From Halichondria panicea (taxonomy: Eukaryota > Porifera > Demospongiae > Suberitida > Halichondriidae): a DNA stretch of 64,000 nucleotides. The notes beneath the pieces were generated by a model. It saw only the letters and a list, made by a program, of their open reading frames with translations, had not been told where the DNA came from and ran no database searches. A program made the translations under genes and the position numbers. Below are positions 1 to 10,804 of the stretch, piece by piece. The stretch lies in assembly GCF_963675165.1 (NCBI RefSeq), contig NC_087387.1:5110990-5174989 (forward strand), given 5' to 3'. Position 1 is the stretch's first letter. The number at the start of each line of letters is the position of its first letter.

Positions 1-511
1 ATGTGCTATACTATCCACAATTGCTGGAGCTGACAATGCCAACTATGGATTACTTGCAACTACCATTCTTTGTTTTGTGCTAATCTGCATAATCGCCGTT
101 TCTGGAGGAATCTATTCGAAGCGTAGAATAAATATTTTGGAAGTCTCTTTTATCATGAATCTTGGAATATTATCAGTTGTTACGTATCACTTTCAAGTTA
201 CAGGGATCCCCCCAACTGCCTTGACGTATGTGTCGGTAAGCATTGCTCTCGTCACGTTTTGTGGAATCATCACTGCTCGAGTTGTAATAAGAGTGAAGAA
301 ACTTTCACTGTTTAAAAAAGTGTCAGAGAAAATAAAAGGTAAAATTAATGCTAAAAAAGAAGAATCTCCCTTAGAGGTCGATGGTTCATTAGAGGATCAG
401 AAGAGTGGACAGTTGGCGACCTCTCAAAACCTGGTAATGATGGATGACAGCTTCCATCTTGAGCTCAGGGAACCATTGCTGGAGGACATTTCCATTAGTA
501 CAAGCCGCTAA
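1..511 (+). CDS. beta-helix/multi-pass membrane receptor, 3' end only
   Basis: This is the C-terminal end of a membrane protein, cut by the left window edge. The reading frame is open from base 2 (it begins CAILSTIAG) to a stop at 509-511. About 168 residues remain. They hold the last two or three membrane segments, a basic juxtamembrane stretch (RVKKLSLFKKVSEK) and an acidic cytosolic tail ending LREPLLED plus seven residues. The protein is closely similar over its whole length to the C-terminus of the gene on the opposite strand at 1765-5505, so the two are inverted paralogues transcribed towards each other. An AATAAA lies at 511-516, overlapping the stop, and another at about 676. The paralogue stops seven residues earlier, although the DNA downstream of its stop still resembles this tail (ACAAGCCGCTAAATAA). 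Function is unknown. The family is described under the 1765-5505 entry. Confidence 0.8.
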   Translation, partial: CAILSTIAGADNANYGLLATTILCFVLICIIAVSGGIYSKRRINILEVSFIMNLGILSVVTYHFQVTGIPPTALTYVSVSIALVTFCGIITARVVIRVKKLSLFKKVSEKIKGKINAKKEESPLEVDGSLEDQKSGQLATSQNLVMMDDSFHLELREPLLEDISISTSR

Positions 512-1764
512 ATAAAAACTGACTGTGTGTAACTACGATAATTAACATGCATGGGTAGCTAGCACATTAATTAGTTTTGTCATTAACATTTTTTTAATCT
601 TTTTTCGCTTTAATCACATGGTACATGCTCAGTAGCTAATTGTCACCATGTATCATGAACTATGCATGCCGGACAATAAACTAGAATCTAGTCAACAGGC
701 CGGTGTATGTTAGAGAAGTTGCTCAGTTGAATACTCCATGCATCTGGGTGCTTAAAGTCTTTTGTACACTTATTATTTGAATTATTATAGTTTAGTATAG
801 ATGTAAAAATGGGCAGGCATTGATACAATCTTTGGCTATGCAAATTTGTAAAGCATATAGCTATAATGTGCATAATTATGTCTATTGAAGCAAACATGAT
901 CATTAGAAAAAACCCTTGCACTGGTGCTTTATTGAGCATGAGGTTACTGAAGCCTCTGGAAAGGCACCAACTAGCTCCAGATCTATAGCCTGATAGTGTA
1001 GGAACAAGTGTATGATGAAGAAAATAATCATTAACAAGCATGATAATAAGTGCAGTGTACACGTGGGACACACATAAATATTATGAGACTTCAAAAGTGT
1101 TTGCCTCCTTATTTTGCAGTGAGCCAACTACTTATTTAGTGAATTTGTAATAAACGCTAACGAAAGGAAAAGCCGTGTGTAGAGGGGCAACAGAATCACG
1201 GCTCCGGCGGATCCCCATGCACACATCAATCGACACAAGCTATAATATTATAGTAAAGCATCTATAAGTATTACCAAAGATAACTTTGTGTATGTGATTA
1301 TACTTGCTATAGTTATGCCTCGGTGGGCATGCGCAAGTGAGGTATACAGTATTGTGTTTGTGTGTATGCATGTGTGTAGCTGTAAGAGTGAGAAGAGAGG
1401 CAGAGCTGCAAGGCTCTGTTGATGCAGCCATTAATTTTAGACTTGGACTTATTACATTTTAAAACAATCACGGTCCATCATTACCCACTCTTTCTCTGCA
1501 ATCATGCAGCTAAAATGCCAAAAAATTAAATAGTCAAAGAAAGCAAGTAATATAGTTATGCAATATATAATAAGTGGAAGTAGCAAATCAAAGAAAGAAA
1601 ATAATTATGTAACGTGTGGAAATAGCAAATCAAAGAAAGCAAATATAATTATTCTACAAACAATTAAATACGTTATTGATTCAAGTCATCACGCTCTCTA
1701 GTATAGAACATGTACTACTTACACAGTTGCCAGCTTGTTAATTATTTAGCGGCTTGTATATTAG
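512..1764. other. convergent 3' intergenic region
   Basis: This is the space between two convergent paralogous genes. No supported gene lies here, and the short open frames are AT-rich noise. About 1330-1530 carries, on the minus strand, a copy of a dispersed repeat also seen near 21590-21810, 25155-25270 and 33590-33790 (shared pieces include GCAGAGCCTTGCAGCTCT and CCTCGGTG). The segment 1490-1660 contains short direct repeats of GCAAATCAAAGAAAG. Confidence 0.6.
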
Positions 1765-4700
1765 TCAAGGAGTGTCCTCCAGCAGTGGTTCCCTGAGCTG
1801 GAAAGTGTTGTCGTCCATCATCACTAGGTCTTGAGTAGTCACGAACTGTCGACTCTTCTCATCTTCTAATGGAGTTTCGATCTTCAAGAAGGACTCTTCT
1901 TTTTGAAGTTTTTTGCTCTTCATTTTCTCCGACACTTTTTTAAACATTGAAAGTTTCTTCACTCTTATTAAAATTCGAGCAGCGATGATTCCACAAAACG
2001 TGACGAGAGCAATGCTTACCGACAAATACGTCAAGCCTGTTGGGTGAATCTCTGTAACTTGAAAGTGGTACGTAACAATTGATAGTATTCCAAGATTCAT
2101 GATAAAAGATACCTCCAAAATATCGATTATACGCTTCGAATAGATTCCTCCAGAAACGGCGATTATGCAGATTAGGGCAAAACAGATAATGGTAGTTGCA
2201 AGTAATCCATTGTTGGCATTGTCTGTTCCAGAAATTGTGGATAGTATAGCACATCGCAATAGAAGGCACAGCCCAATCCAGAATCGGGTTTTTGACTTGT
2301 AAGGAGCTTGATAAGATTTAATGAACGGGGTTAATCGAGAGCGAAGCAGACAGGCTGAAATATGAGAACTCTTTTGAAGAACTTGGGCAAACACTAGAAT
2401 GGAAGTGTAGGGTAAGAACAGCAGTAGCAGTACTACCACCGCCACGCAACACAGTATAATATGAGCGCCCTTTCCGTACATAACATTACCGTCATAGTAC
2501 CACACAGTGCTATCCTCAAATGTCGAATTGTGTGATGGTGGATAGATAAGATTGGCTACCGAGAATATCGCAATGATGGTTTGTAGCAGTTTGTTATAAG
2601 AGAGCAACATTATCGTAGCAAGCACGGCAACAGGATCACTTTTACCAAACAACTTGGATACTCGTAAAGAATAGCGACAGATAACAATCATGAACCCAAA
2701 AATCAACCACAAGTAAAGAGGGAATACAAATTGCCACCCAATGTACGCCAGGTGATCCAGTCCATCGTAGAAACAAGTGTTGATTCCAAAGTCAAGGTTA
2801 AGCCATGAAATGAATACAGTGAATGCTGGGAAAAATTGTTTGGGAAAGAAGATATCTCTGTGAATGTTAACTATGTTAGCGTAAAGAATGAGACCGTGAA
2901 TAGTGCCTGTTGCAACTGTCAGCTGCGTCAGAAATAAGAAGAAAACAAGTAAGATACCAACAACGGCAAATGGGATCAGTAAGGCGAGATAAGAGTTTGT
3001 ACATTTACTGCACCGTGGAGTTCCCAGGAGAAGACTGTAGCCATCCCTACATTTCCCACACACCGTTCCTGTTCGATTGCTTGCACATTGACTGTCAGGG
3101 TTTAATGGAGCCACAGCTGATTCTGACGTCAAGCAATATTCCAAAGGACAGTACTCGTAATATACTATCCCTGTCTCGCCACTTTCATTGTATGATGTCA
3201 TCCAGGTGTTTCTGGAATTGTTTCTTTTTATCAATTCTCTTGAGTTCACATTGCACTCTCGAACCAATCGGCTGATGTGTTCATCGCAGACACACATACC
3301 CTCAGATCTAGAGAACCCATAGGGACAATTGTTTAACGTGACCTCCATTGTCAACTGGGCGTTGGATATTTCACACGACTCATCTGCAGATATCACTATC
3401 ATCTCCTTTACGTCAGTGGATTGTATAGTATAATTGAGAGCTGTACAATGCTCTTGCAATGTCTGCGAGGTGCCTTTCAATCGTCTAGAATCAGTATCAA
3501 TATTAACAGACTGAAAGTAACTTCGAATTGTATGTGCTGGATTCACTTCAAACAGGTTAAACGTAAAGGAAGTGACTTCAACAGTGAACGATTCTCCTCT
3601 TATGGCACTTTTAGACAGATGTTTCTTTGAGCAATCAGGCTTTCCTTCGTTGCAAAAGCATAATCGGAGCGTATCAGATGAGAGGAGGGGATCTTTGTTG
3701 GTTTTGGAAGTCTCCCGTTTAAACAAGCTTACTGCACAATCATTGCAACTGGTTAGCATGCTTATACTACTGTTCGTAATATCGAAATCCTCAACTACCC
3801 TCACTTGTAGTACACTGCCCCCGCCACCTTCTTCGGCTGTGTTGTTGCGAAATGTAACGGAGTATCTGTCAATAGTACCATTCGAGGTGATGAAGCATGG
3901 TGGAGTATCAAAGTCAACGTCAGCATTTTTGTTATTGCATTTGAAGCTATCGCGTGAACCAAATATGTATAATGCACCTCCTTTAATTGCTGTATTGCTA
4001 ACAAAGTTTAGAGACGCTCCTTCTCTCAACTTGATTACTGGTTTGTTTTGAAGATATATGGCACCTCCGTATCTAGCACTGTTTCCGATAAAAGATCCAT
4101 TACCAGCAAATATGAGTGAGCTAAGGTGACCATACACCACACCACCGTCAACATCACTAACACTGTTGTTTGAGAACGTGTACTGTCCGCTCAGATATAG
4201 CTCACTTCTGAACATTGCAATCGCCCCACCAATACCAAAATCACGAACATTGTTTGAGTCAAATGTAGCTTCTCCATCCACTTTTACCGTACTATCAACA
4301 ATATAGAAAACGCCAGAGTTGTTTCGAAATAAGATTGAGCCGTGCATACGAACATAGCTTCTGATTCTAAACACACAAGGACTGTTGCCGTAGTTGTTCA
4401 AGAATGTCATATTTCCAGTGGTATCCATAATTCCAGTCTCTACTCGTATCACAGCGTTGTGCACTCCATTGTTTAAGAATTCTCCAGCTCCATTGATTGT
4501 CAAATTTGATTCACCTCTTATGAATACTCCTGCAAACCCGTCGGTCTGTCTAGTTATATGCAATCTCCCGGTGATATATACCGCTGATTCTTGATTAATG
4601 TACATTGCTGTTATGTCCCCACGATTGTGCTCGAAATGAATAGAACCAATCACTGTAAGCGAGCTTCCACGAACGCTAATACTTGCAGCTGCAGTCGGGC

Positions 4701-5505
4701 GCTTCTGAAAGTAGTATTCACCACCTGAATTGTTCTCAAATACAAATTTTCCACTGAGCAAAGCATTTACTTTTTCAAAATGTAGAGCTCCATTTACACA
4801 AACTTTATTTCCATGAAACTTGCCTTCTCCGTAAAAATTAAACATTTGTACGTTCTTGATGTATATAATGCCTGAGAAGCCCATGTTGTCATTCACATTC
4901 AATGAACCATCGATAATAATTATCTCACTGTTGTTAACAAACATCACTGTTTTGAGATCATCGAAGTGTACCTTAGCTTCCGAATCATGGCAACGTAAGT
5001 TACTTTCAAGCCAATTATTGGAGATTTCGTTTCTGCCTGAAATGTGCACCATAGGACAGTTGATTAGGGAAACTACATTTTGACCACCACCTGTATTGTC
5101 TGTTATACTGATGTTTGTGAGGCTCACATTTCCACCAACTACACTTAGAGCACCAAATGAGTTATTAGAGAGAACAATGTTGCTGAGTTCCACATTACTG
5201 ACATTTGTGAATCGTAATCCGTAGTCTGAGTTGCCGCACGAGACGAAAGCCATGTTATGGATCGTTACCCTCGTCATATTGCTAAAAGCGAGAGCTCCTC
5301 CATTGATACATGTGATAATCACTGGGTCAGAAAATGCTTTTAGCATAACTGAGTCGATATTGCTAATTTCAACCACAGCCGCTAATTCTTGGTTCTCAGA
5401 AATTTTTACTTCGGTACAAGAATTCAAATCACGAATGTTGCTACAATTTTGGTTTCCACTTGAAAAAGCCACCAGCACTAACAGAGTGAGTGCAAAAAGA
5501 GGCAT
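1765..5505 (-). CDS. beta-helix receptor with Cys-rich stalk and multi-pass membrane domain
   Basis: A 1246-residue, intronless gene. The first residues (MPLFALTLLVLVAFSSG) are a clear signal peptide, which fixes the start. Residues about 20-700 are an Asn-rich right-handed beta-helix: repeated hydrophobic strands with turns such as NNSG, GGAIYL and GGALYIFG, like those of polymorphic-membrane-protein repeats, with many N-glycosylation sites. A Cys-rich module follows at about 735-835, including QCASNRTGTVCGKCRDGYSL. Then comes a membrane region with about seven or eight hydrophobic segments (about 840-1175). The cytosolic tail is basic, then acidic, and ends REPLLEDTP. The extracellular fold suggests glycan or ligand binding at the cell surface. 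The membrane domain resembles no receptor I can name. I recognise the architecture as a lineage-expanded, uncharacterised family of sponges and other invertebrates, from memory rather than a search. A bacterial origin is unlikely given the linked animal genes. Confidence 0.85.
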   Translation of the reverse strand: MPLFALTLLVLVAFSSGNQNCSNIRDLNSCTEVKISENQELAAVVEISNIDSVMLKAFSDPVIITCINGGALAFSNMTRVTIHNMAFVSCGNSDYGLRFTNVSNVELSNIVLSNNSFGALSVVGGNVSLTNISITDNTGGGQNVVSLINCPMVHISGRNEISNNWLESNLRCHDSEAKVHFDDLKTVMFVNNSEIIIIDGSLNVNDNMGFSGIIYIKNVQMFNFYGEGKFHGNKVCVNGALHFEKVNALLSGKFVFENNSGGEYYFQKRPTAAASISVRGSSLTVIGSIHFEHNRGDITAMYINQESAVYITGRLHITRQTDGFAGVFIRGESNLTINGAGEFLNNGVHNAVIRVETGIMDTTGNMTFLNNYGNSPCVFRIRSYVRMHGSILFRNNSGVFYIVDSTVKVDGEATFDSNNVRDFGIGGAIAMFRSELYLSGQYTFSNNSVSDVDGGVVYGHLSSLIFAGNGSFIGNSARYGGAIYLQNKPVIKLREGASLNFVSNTAIKGGALYIFGSRDSFKCNNKNADVDFDTPPCFITSNGTIDRYSVTFRNNTAEEGGGGSVLQVRVVEDFDITNSSISMLTSCNDCAVSLFKRETSKTNKDPLLSSDTLRLCFCNEGKPDCSKKHLSKSAIRGESFTVEVTSFTFNLFEVNPAHTIRSYFQSVNIDTDSRRLKGTSQTLQEHCTALNYTIQSTDVKEMIVISADESCEISNAQLTMEVTLNNCPYGFSRSEGMCVCDEHISRLVRECNVNSRELIKRNNSRNTWMTSYNESGETGIVYYEYCPLEYCLTSESAVAPLNPDSQCASNRTGTVCGKCRDGYSLLLGTPRCSKCTNSYLALLIPFAVVGILLVFFLFLTQLTVATGTIHGLILYANIVNIHRDIFFPKQFFPAFTVFISWLNLDFGINTCFYDGLDHLAYIGWQFVFPLYLWLIFGFMIVICRYSLRVSKLFGKSDPVAVLATIMLLSYNKLLQTIIAIFSVANLIYPPSHNSTFEDSTVWYYDGNVMYGKGAHIILCCVAVVVLLLLFLPYTSILVFAQVLQKSSHISACLLRSRLTPFIKSYQAPYKSKTRFWIGLCLLLRCAILSTISGTDNANNGLLATTIICFALICIIAVSGGIYSKRIIDILEVSFIMNLGILSIVTYHFQVTEIHPTGLTYLSVSIALVTFCGIIAARILIRVKKLSMFKKVSEKMKSKKLQKEESFLKIETPLEDEKSRQFVTTQDLVMMDDNTFQLREPLLEDTP

Positions 5506-6370
5506 CTTGATCGGCTATGTCTGAGGGAACAATATTATGAAAACTTGTTTTAATTGTTATCATTTCCTATTACTATCAGATACATATCTATTTGCTTTGG
5601 TATAGCTTAGGCTCAAGATGAACACCTAAACAAGCATAAACATAATTATGGCTCGTAAGTTATAACCCTACCAAACACATGGGCACCACACACATACAAT
5701 AATTACTGGATAATTAATCCCTTGTATAACTAAAGAAGTCACTAACTGTACAGCTGTGTGTAAAATACAGTATATAGATATGCCATGTGTACAAAATCAA
5801 CAGAAAACCAAGGGTTAGACTATAATTCTATTATAAAATACTATACATGTACACAGGGTACAAATCTGATAAACCCAGCAGACCTTAGGGCTAGACTAAT
5901 TTCATTAGTGGTGCATATAGCTGTCCACTATATATACTGAAAGCGGTTAGTTGTAATTGTTTAATTAGATCTATACTGATATAAATCTATGCTGTTTAAT
6001 ACAAAGTCATTGAAGTGACTGCATGTTTATCACTGTGACAGTCAGATGACTGTATTGACCGTATGTGACAGTCAGTGCAATGCTTAATCATATTAAGAGC
6101 ATGCTAGAATTTCTATAGTGAATAAGCAGTGCAATTCAGTAATCAGTAATTGAATGTCAAGGGTCAAGGCAATTACGCCAAGCGCTTATTTCAAATAACA
6201 GCCACGGCTAACTTGAAAATGCTATTAAAATTGTAGAAAACGTACTGCTTTATAACGATTAGTACGTACAATGAATAAAATTAGGGCCTGGGGATTAATA
6301 GCACTTATAACTGGCAAGCTAGCACTTGGGTTCACCTCGAGCAATTAGAAGCCTTGCTATACTGTGTTAT

Positions 6371-6448
6371 CAGAGGAGGTACGACATGAGTACCTCGATT
6401 ATAAGCTTGGTCACGTGATCGAGGTATAGTCGTGTCGTACCTCCTCTG
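6371..6448. mobile_element. CAGAGGAGG-family foldback element, 78 bp
   Basis: Inverted ends of about 30 bp begin CAGAGGAGGTACGACA and close TGTCGTACCTCCTCTG. The 9 bp on either side read CTGTGTTAT and CTGCGCTAT, which fits an aged 9-bp target duplication. Related copies lie at 8206-8354 and 46220-46378, with a single end at 25286. Confidence 0.75.
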
Positions 6449-7825
6449 CTGCGCTATATTAATCCCATATTGCACTCTTAACCATAATAATACTAATTAA
6501 TTAGCAGTTAGCATCTGTGTGCACTATAGATATATATCAAGCTATATGTATGAAAGACACAGATGACTGAAACTGAATCCTTTGTAGTAACAACCTCTAG
6601 TTAAATACTGAGTTAATTATTGCAGACCATTAAACTTGTAGTATAATTTTTATATGAAACTGCATGGCCAATATTATAGCACCACCATGGTGATGTGTAT
6701 AAACATCAAAGGAAAGCCAAGTTTACAACAGAGTACAAGTCCCCTACATATATACACCTGCACTGGCCACTGTTGCCCGCAATATACTACACAGTCATGT
6801 AGACTACTCTATAATTATGCATATGGTAGTGTGCATGGCAACATTGGTTATAGGTCACTATAGCTGTAGTGGAACACTTACAGGTAGACACAGTAAAGGG
6901 TCTAGTCAATCCACAGTGACACTCAGAACAACCGGTAAACCTCCCAGATACTGTATAATTATAGTAGTCCATGTGAGGAGAATGATATTTAATTAATAAT
7001 AAACACCGCGATTTCAAAAGCATATAATTATACGATATAGCCGCTCGCCTCACATAAATATCTAATAGTATCATTCATTATTTCTAGCACTATGGTAATT
7101 GTGGTTATAAAGCTTGTTTGGGCTGATCCTTTAAACGTACTACTTTAATAATTATACTTTTTATCAGAGAGTTAGCTTAGCTAGCTAGCTGCTAAAAACA
7201 AGCAGTAACAACTGATTCTAGCAGTCCTCTGGCTAGTTATACCTACTTTTAAATTTCCAGTGGAAGTCAATTGCAAGGGCATTTACTTCTGCAGCTCTGC
7301 CGCTCTAGCTCTGTGACTGCTTGAGTTTCGGAGTCCCGCAGTTTATGCCGGATTGCAGATAAATATAAAGGCAGCATGCATTGATAATTATTAGTCTCAT
7401 GAATCAGCCGCCCTTCCATGGAGGATGCAGGACTTTTCGTGGACACAAGATAGAGTAGAAGGGGATTGGCAACGGAAGTGGTTCACGTGATGTTTTACTA
7501 CGTTCGCTTTCTACCCCGGGTAAGTTTACCGGGAAACTTATTGAGTCTAATCGGCGTGGATTCAAGGCTAGCATAGATTATTATAGTAACTGTTCTACAA
7601 TAATTATTGTAGTCTGTACTGTACATGTATAATTATCACCCATTACTCGGCAAGGCATAAATAATAGCCTCTACTGAGTACACAGGCTCTCCTTTTTCGT
7701 TCTTTATCACAATTGTTCAATAACTGTATTAATGGTTCAATGAGATAAAATACGGTATTAATTGGAGGAATAAAGAAAGAAATAGACGTAGAGTTAGGAG
7801 AAGTCGCGTGAGGGTAGAAGGGTGG

Positions 7826-7883
7826 TAGCCTCGAATCCACGCCGATTATAATACGTATTTTAATCGGCGTGGATTCGAGGCTA
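7826..7883. mobile_element. 58-bp palindrome of the TAGCCTCG family
   Basis: A near-perfect palindrome with arms TAGCCTCGAATCCACGCCG and the complement, separated by an AT-rich loop. No clear target duplication is seen. It abuts a solo terminal repeat of the larger 22214-23301 type. Confidence 0.7.
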
Positions 7884-8205
7884 CAGGCCTAGTTGTTTGC
7901 CTAACCGTTATAAAAGCGAAAACTCGGCCTGGGATCAAGGCTAGATCTCGAGTGTTGCCACGGCTACTATTGTACCGTATATAGCGGGTAATTTTCGTGG
8001 GGTAAAATATTTATACTTATATCATGTCAAGAGAAACTCTCACCAACTACTAATCAGCAGCCATTTATTTTTGTACCGTAAATAATATCAGTATTTTTGT
8101 TGGCAAGGTGACCTCCACGAACTTTTAACGTAGGCGTGGCTTACCAGAACGTAGAAAGGGTTGGGTGAGTGGGAGGGGCTGCATGTTATTTGCAGTGTTT
8201 ATATG

Positions 8206-8354
8206 CAGAGGAGGTACGACATGGTGCAGCTCAAGTAATTAGCCTTTGATTACTCTCAGCAAAAACATACGACGTGGGCGGGCGTAGGCGGATAATTATT
8301 GTTCAATCACAGGCTAATTGCCTGAGCTGCACCGCGCCTGTCATACCTCCTCTG
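8206..8354. mobile_element. CAGAGGAGG-family element with 9-bp target duplication
   Basis: A 149-bp element with ends CAGAGGAGGTACGACA and TGTCATACCTCCTCTG, plus an inner inverted repeat (GTGCAGCTCAAG/CTGAGCTGCAC). It is flanked on both sides by the exact 9-mer GTTTATATG. The exact duplication shows transposition and fits a Mutator-like mechanism. It lies about 250 bp upstream of the GIMAP gene start. Confidence 0.85.
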
Positions 8355-8608
8355 GTTTATATGCTATCATGTCAAGAGAAACTCTCACCAACTACTAATT
8401 CAGCAGCCATTTATTTTTGTACCGTAAATAAATGGACACTGTGCGAGTTATGCGCATGCGCAATGTTGAGTGCTACGAATAGCAGACGTCCGGTTGCCGG
8501 ACGGATAGCCTTCGAGGGGTGTGTTGTGGTTAAATAACTTCCGTTCCTGACATCGAGTGAACAAAGCCAATCCCGTATTTCCTTTCATTCAGTTTCACTA
8601 AAGCAGGA

Positions 8609-9292
8609 ATGGATCTCTATCAAGCAGCACCTGATTCGGTCTCTACTAACCAAGCAAGAAACATTCTGATTATTGGCAAGACAGGAGCAGGAAAAGCTTC
8701 CATTGCAAATGCTATTTTAGGTAGTAATGTGCTTTATGTTGGAACTGCAATTGAAAGCTCTACTCGTGAATGTAACGATATAATCACTGTCAAGAGCCAT
8801 AAAGCTGGAAGCTACAACTACAAAGTCGCCCTTGTGGATACCGTTGGAGTGAGAGACGATCAACAACAGTATCAACAAATTCGAAGAAGAATTATTGAGG
8901 CGCTGAACAGCTTTGAATCCCTCAGCATGATAATTTTGGTATTTAAACTTGAAAGATTCTCACCCCAAGAAAGAGAATCGTTTCAAAAGGCGATATCCAT
9001 TCTCAAGTCAAGACTAGTGAATGATGCTTCATCAATTACAGCTCTTGTTGTTACTTGCTGCGAGCAAAAAAATGACCAGGCAAGAGAAGAAATTCGGAGA
9101 GAACTAGAGATGGATGTAACTGCATTTGCAAAAGTGGTACGGTTTGCACAAAAAGGCACATTTTTAGTGGGCCTACCAAAGCTAAGTGAACTTCCACCGG
9201 AACTCAAGCAATTCATGGAGCAAAGGGTAACAAGGGACGAACAGCAACTACAAGAACTGGCTAAACAAGCAAGCACATTGGAAAGTATTTAA
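8609..9292 (+). CDS. GIMAP/AIG1-type GTPase (block A)
   Basis: A 227-residue single-domain GTPase of the AIG1/GIMAP (IAN) family. The P-loop is IIGKTGAGKASIANAILG at about 21-38. The G3 motif is DTVG, where most GIMAPs have DTPG. The AIG1 conserved box is KLERFSPQERESFQ, and a G4-like strand TALVVTCCEQK follows. The helical tail is QQLQELAKQ. The Walker A residue after GK is Ala instead of Ser/Thr, which would weaken Mg2+ coordination, so normal hydrolysis is doubtful. It is a close paralogue of the gene at 34322, but ends STLESI and lacks that gene's terminal CaaX box. A pyrimidine-rich tract ending CAG about 20 bp before the ATG looks like a splice acceptor, so a 5' untranslated intron is possible. 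Vertebrate GIMAPs act on intracellular membranes in lymphocytes. The role here is unknown. Confidence 0.88.
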   Translation: MDLYQAAPDSVSTNQARNILIIGKTGAGKASIANAILGSNVLYVGTAIESSTRECNDIITVKSHKAGSYNYKVALVDTVGVRDDQQQYQQIRRRIIEALNSFESLSMIILVFKLERFSPQERESFQKAISILKSRLVNDASSITALVVTCCEQKNDQAREEIRRELEMDVTAFAKVVRFAQKGTFLVGLPKLSELPPELKQFMEQRVTRDEQQLQELAKQASTLESI

Positions 9293-9781
9293 TTCTCAGA
9301 ATGTTGGATGCAGGAATGGTTGGAATGGTGCCGTATTCTATAAAACTTGAAAAGTATAACTAACTGCTGCAGATTAAAAAACTGAAGTATATTTATGCTC
9401 ATTTTGTTTATACATTTTCTGATACATGAAATCAACGTTCTATATACCGGTATAATTATATTAAAATTCGCTCTACAATTGTTTAGAATCCAGTAAAAAT
9501 GTATGCAACTAGAGTTCTATTTTAATTTTATACTGAACTTTTTTCTTTAGCTGGATGCAATGATACTTTTTGTTTCGATGCTATTGTCAAGCTCTGAAGA
9601 TTTCCTTCATCTCTCTTTTTGCCTTCCTCACAGTGTTGTCTTAGAGGTTCAGGAACCTCATCCAAATTTGGTAGACCAACCAAAAAGATCCCCTTCTGAG
9701 CAAATCTTGCCACGGTTGTTGACATTCTGAGCTCATGCTTTATTTCTTCTCTTGCTTCTTCAGCCTTCTGCTCACAACCAG

Positions 9782-10804
9782 CAGGGGCGGATCCAGGGGT
9801 GATTTTGAGGGGCTGAAGCCCCCCCTTTTGAAAAAACTACCATGTGTTGTAGTCTGACTCTACAACAATTTTGCCACCAATTATGCATCTGTAGACTCAC
9901 TTGAAATCACTTGAGAGATGCTAGACAACAGCTACTAGGAGTATAAAGGATCTAGGGTAGCTAGCTGGACGTACCTAGCTAGCTAGCTAGCTGTACGTAC
10001 GTACGTACATCTGATAGTCTCGAATACCCGCCTCAACCTAAAAGCTTGAGTCTGGTCAAACTCACATTGAGGTTTGGCCGGTTCAAGTGTCCAGGAATTT
10101 CTTGGACATTTAATTGACCACAACATGAATAAAATTATAGTCTACATGAATATCATTATAGCTAACCGCCACGGAGCATGGATTGTTACTAGTAGAAAGA
10201 AGTTAGCCCCTGACAGAAGGCGACGTAGGAAAACTCATCGAGAGAGTTGTAAGGATGTGATACTAGAACTCTCCAGACTAGCAACAGGACCTTTGGAACA
10301 CCTTGTCGAAATTAACAGCCTAAATGCTCATTTATGTGAATATAATGTGACCGTCGACCATGGTTTCATGGCCCTCTAGCTCTGTGCAATGATGGCTTCA
10401 AGCTCAGTGTTTTTCTCGTAGGCTTTCAACTCCTAGCCGGCCTTAATTGATACACTGTCTGATATAGCCCTCTGTGTATGTTCTGTCCCTAACATGCGGT
10501 GGCTTGTGGCTTTATCACTATGCTTGTGGGCGTGTAGCCCCACTTGACTTTGCTGACTGTGCAGAACAAAGTTCATATGTGAGTTTGACCAGACTCAAGC
10601 TTTTAGGTTGAGGCGGGTATTCGAGACTATACATCTGATCAGTACAGTATCACCATAGTATTAAAAGTAAGTGCAGAGGTCAACGTATTCTACTCATTAA
10701 TATGAAAGTTCAAAGGTCAAATCTTGAAAAAATTCGCCTCCGGCGGGGCTGCCCTGGGCTTTCTAGCTAGCCCCCCCCTTTTGTTTTTCCTGGATCCGCC
10801 CCTG
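9782..10804. mobile_element. CAGGGGCGGATCCAG-ended element with 5-bp target duplication
   Basis: The ends are CAGGGGCGGATCCAGG and CCTGGATCCGCCCCTG. Both flanks carry ACCAG, a 5-bp target duplication. The insertion splits domain 2 of the GIMAP pseudogene, and itself hosts the element at 10015-10629. No transposase is visible. A second element with a similar end and a 5-bp duplication is at 21195-21580. Confidence 0.85.
10015..10629. mobile_element. Mutator-like nonautonomous element nested in 9782-10804
   Basis: A 615-bp element with inverted ends of about 53 bp beginning TAGTCTCGAATACCCGCC. It is flanked by the exact 9-mer TACATCTGA on both sides (10006-10014 and 10630-10638). A 101-codon open frame at 10074-10379 (+) contains an Arg-rich stretch (APDRRRRRKTHRESC) but matches nothing I know. 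It could be captured host sequence or chance. A 52-bp miniature with the same ends lies at 47628-47679. Confidence 0.88.

Larger units (their letters stand above)
5506..8608. other. intergenic, repeat-rich
   Basis: There is no supported gene between the receptor start and the first GIMAP gene. Apart from the mobile elements listed separately, the AT-rich part 5510-6360 shows nothing recognisable. The segment about 7349-7825 is a dispersed repeat with copies at 30881-31056 continuing at 32153-32460, and an inverted fragment at about 40938-41075 (shared: GGATTGGCAACGGAAGTGG). About 7884-7943 is a solo copy of the long terminal repeat of the 22214-23301 element. The segments 8024-8086 and 8367-8430 are near-identical direct repeats. 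Confidence 0.6.

Noticed and set aside
7826-7883. Palindrome as a transcription terminator or RNA gene
   Set aside because: Related palindromes recur at many places with shared ends and, in several, flanking duplications, which fits mobile elements.
10074-10379. 101-codon frame inside the nested element as a gene
   Set aside because: No recognisable motif, no codon signal, and it lies wholly inside a nonautonomous transposon.
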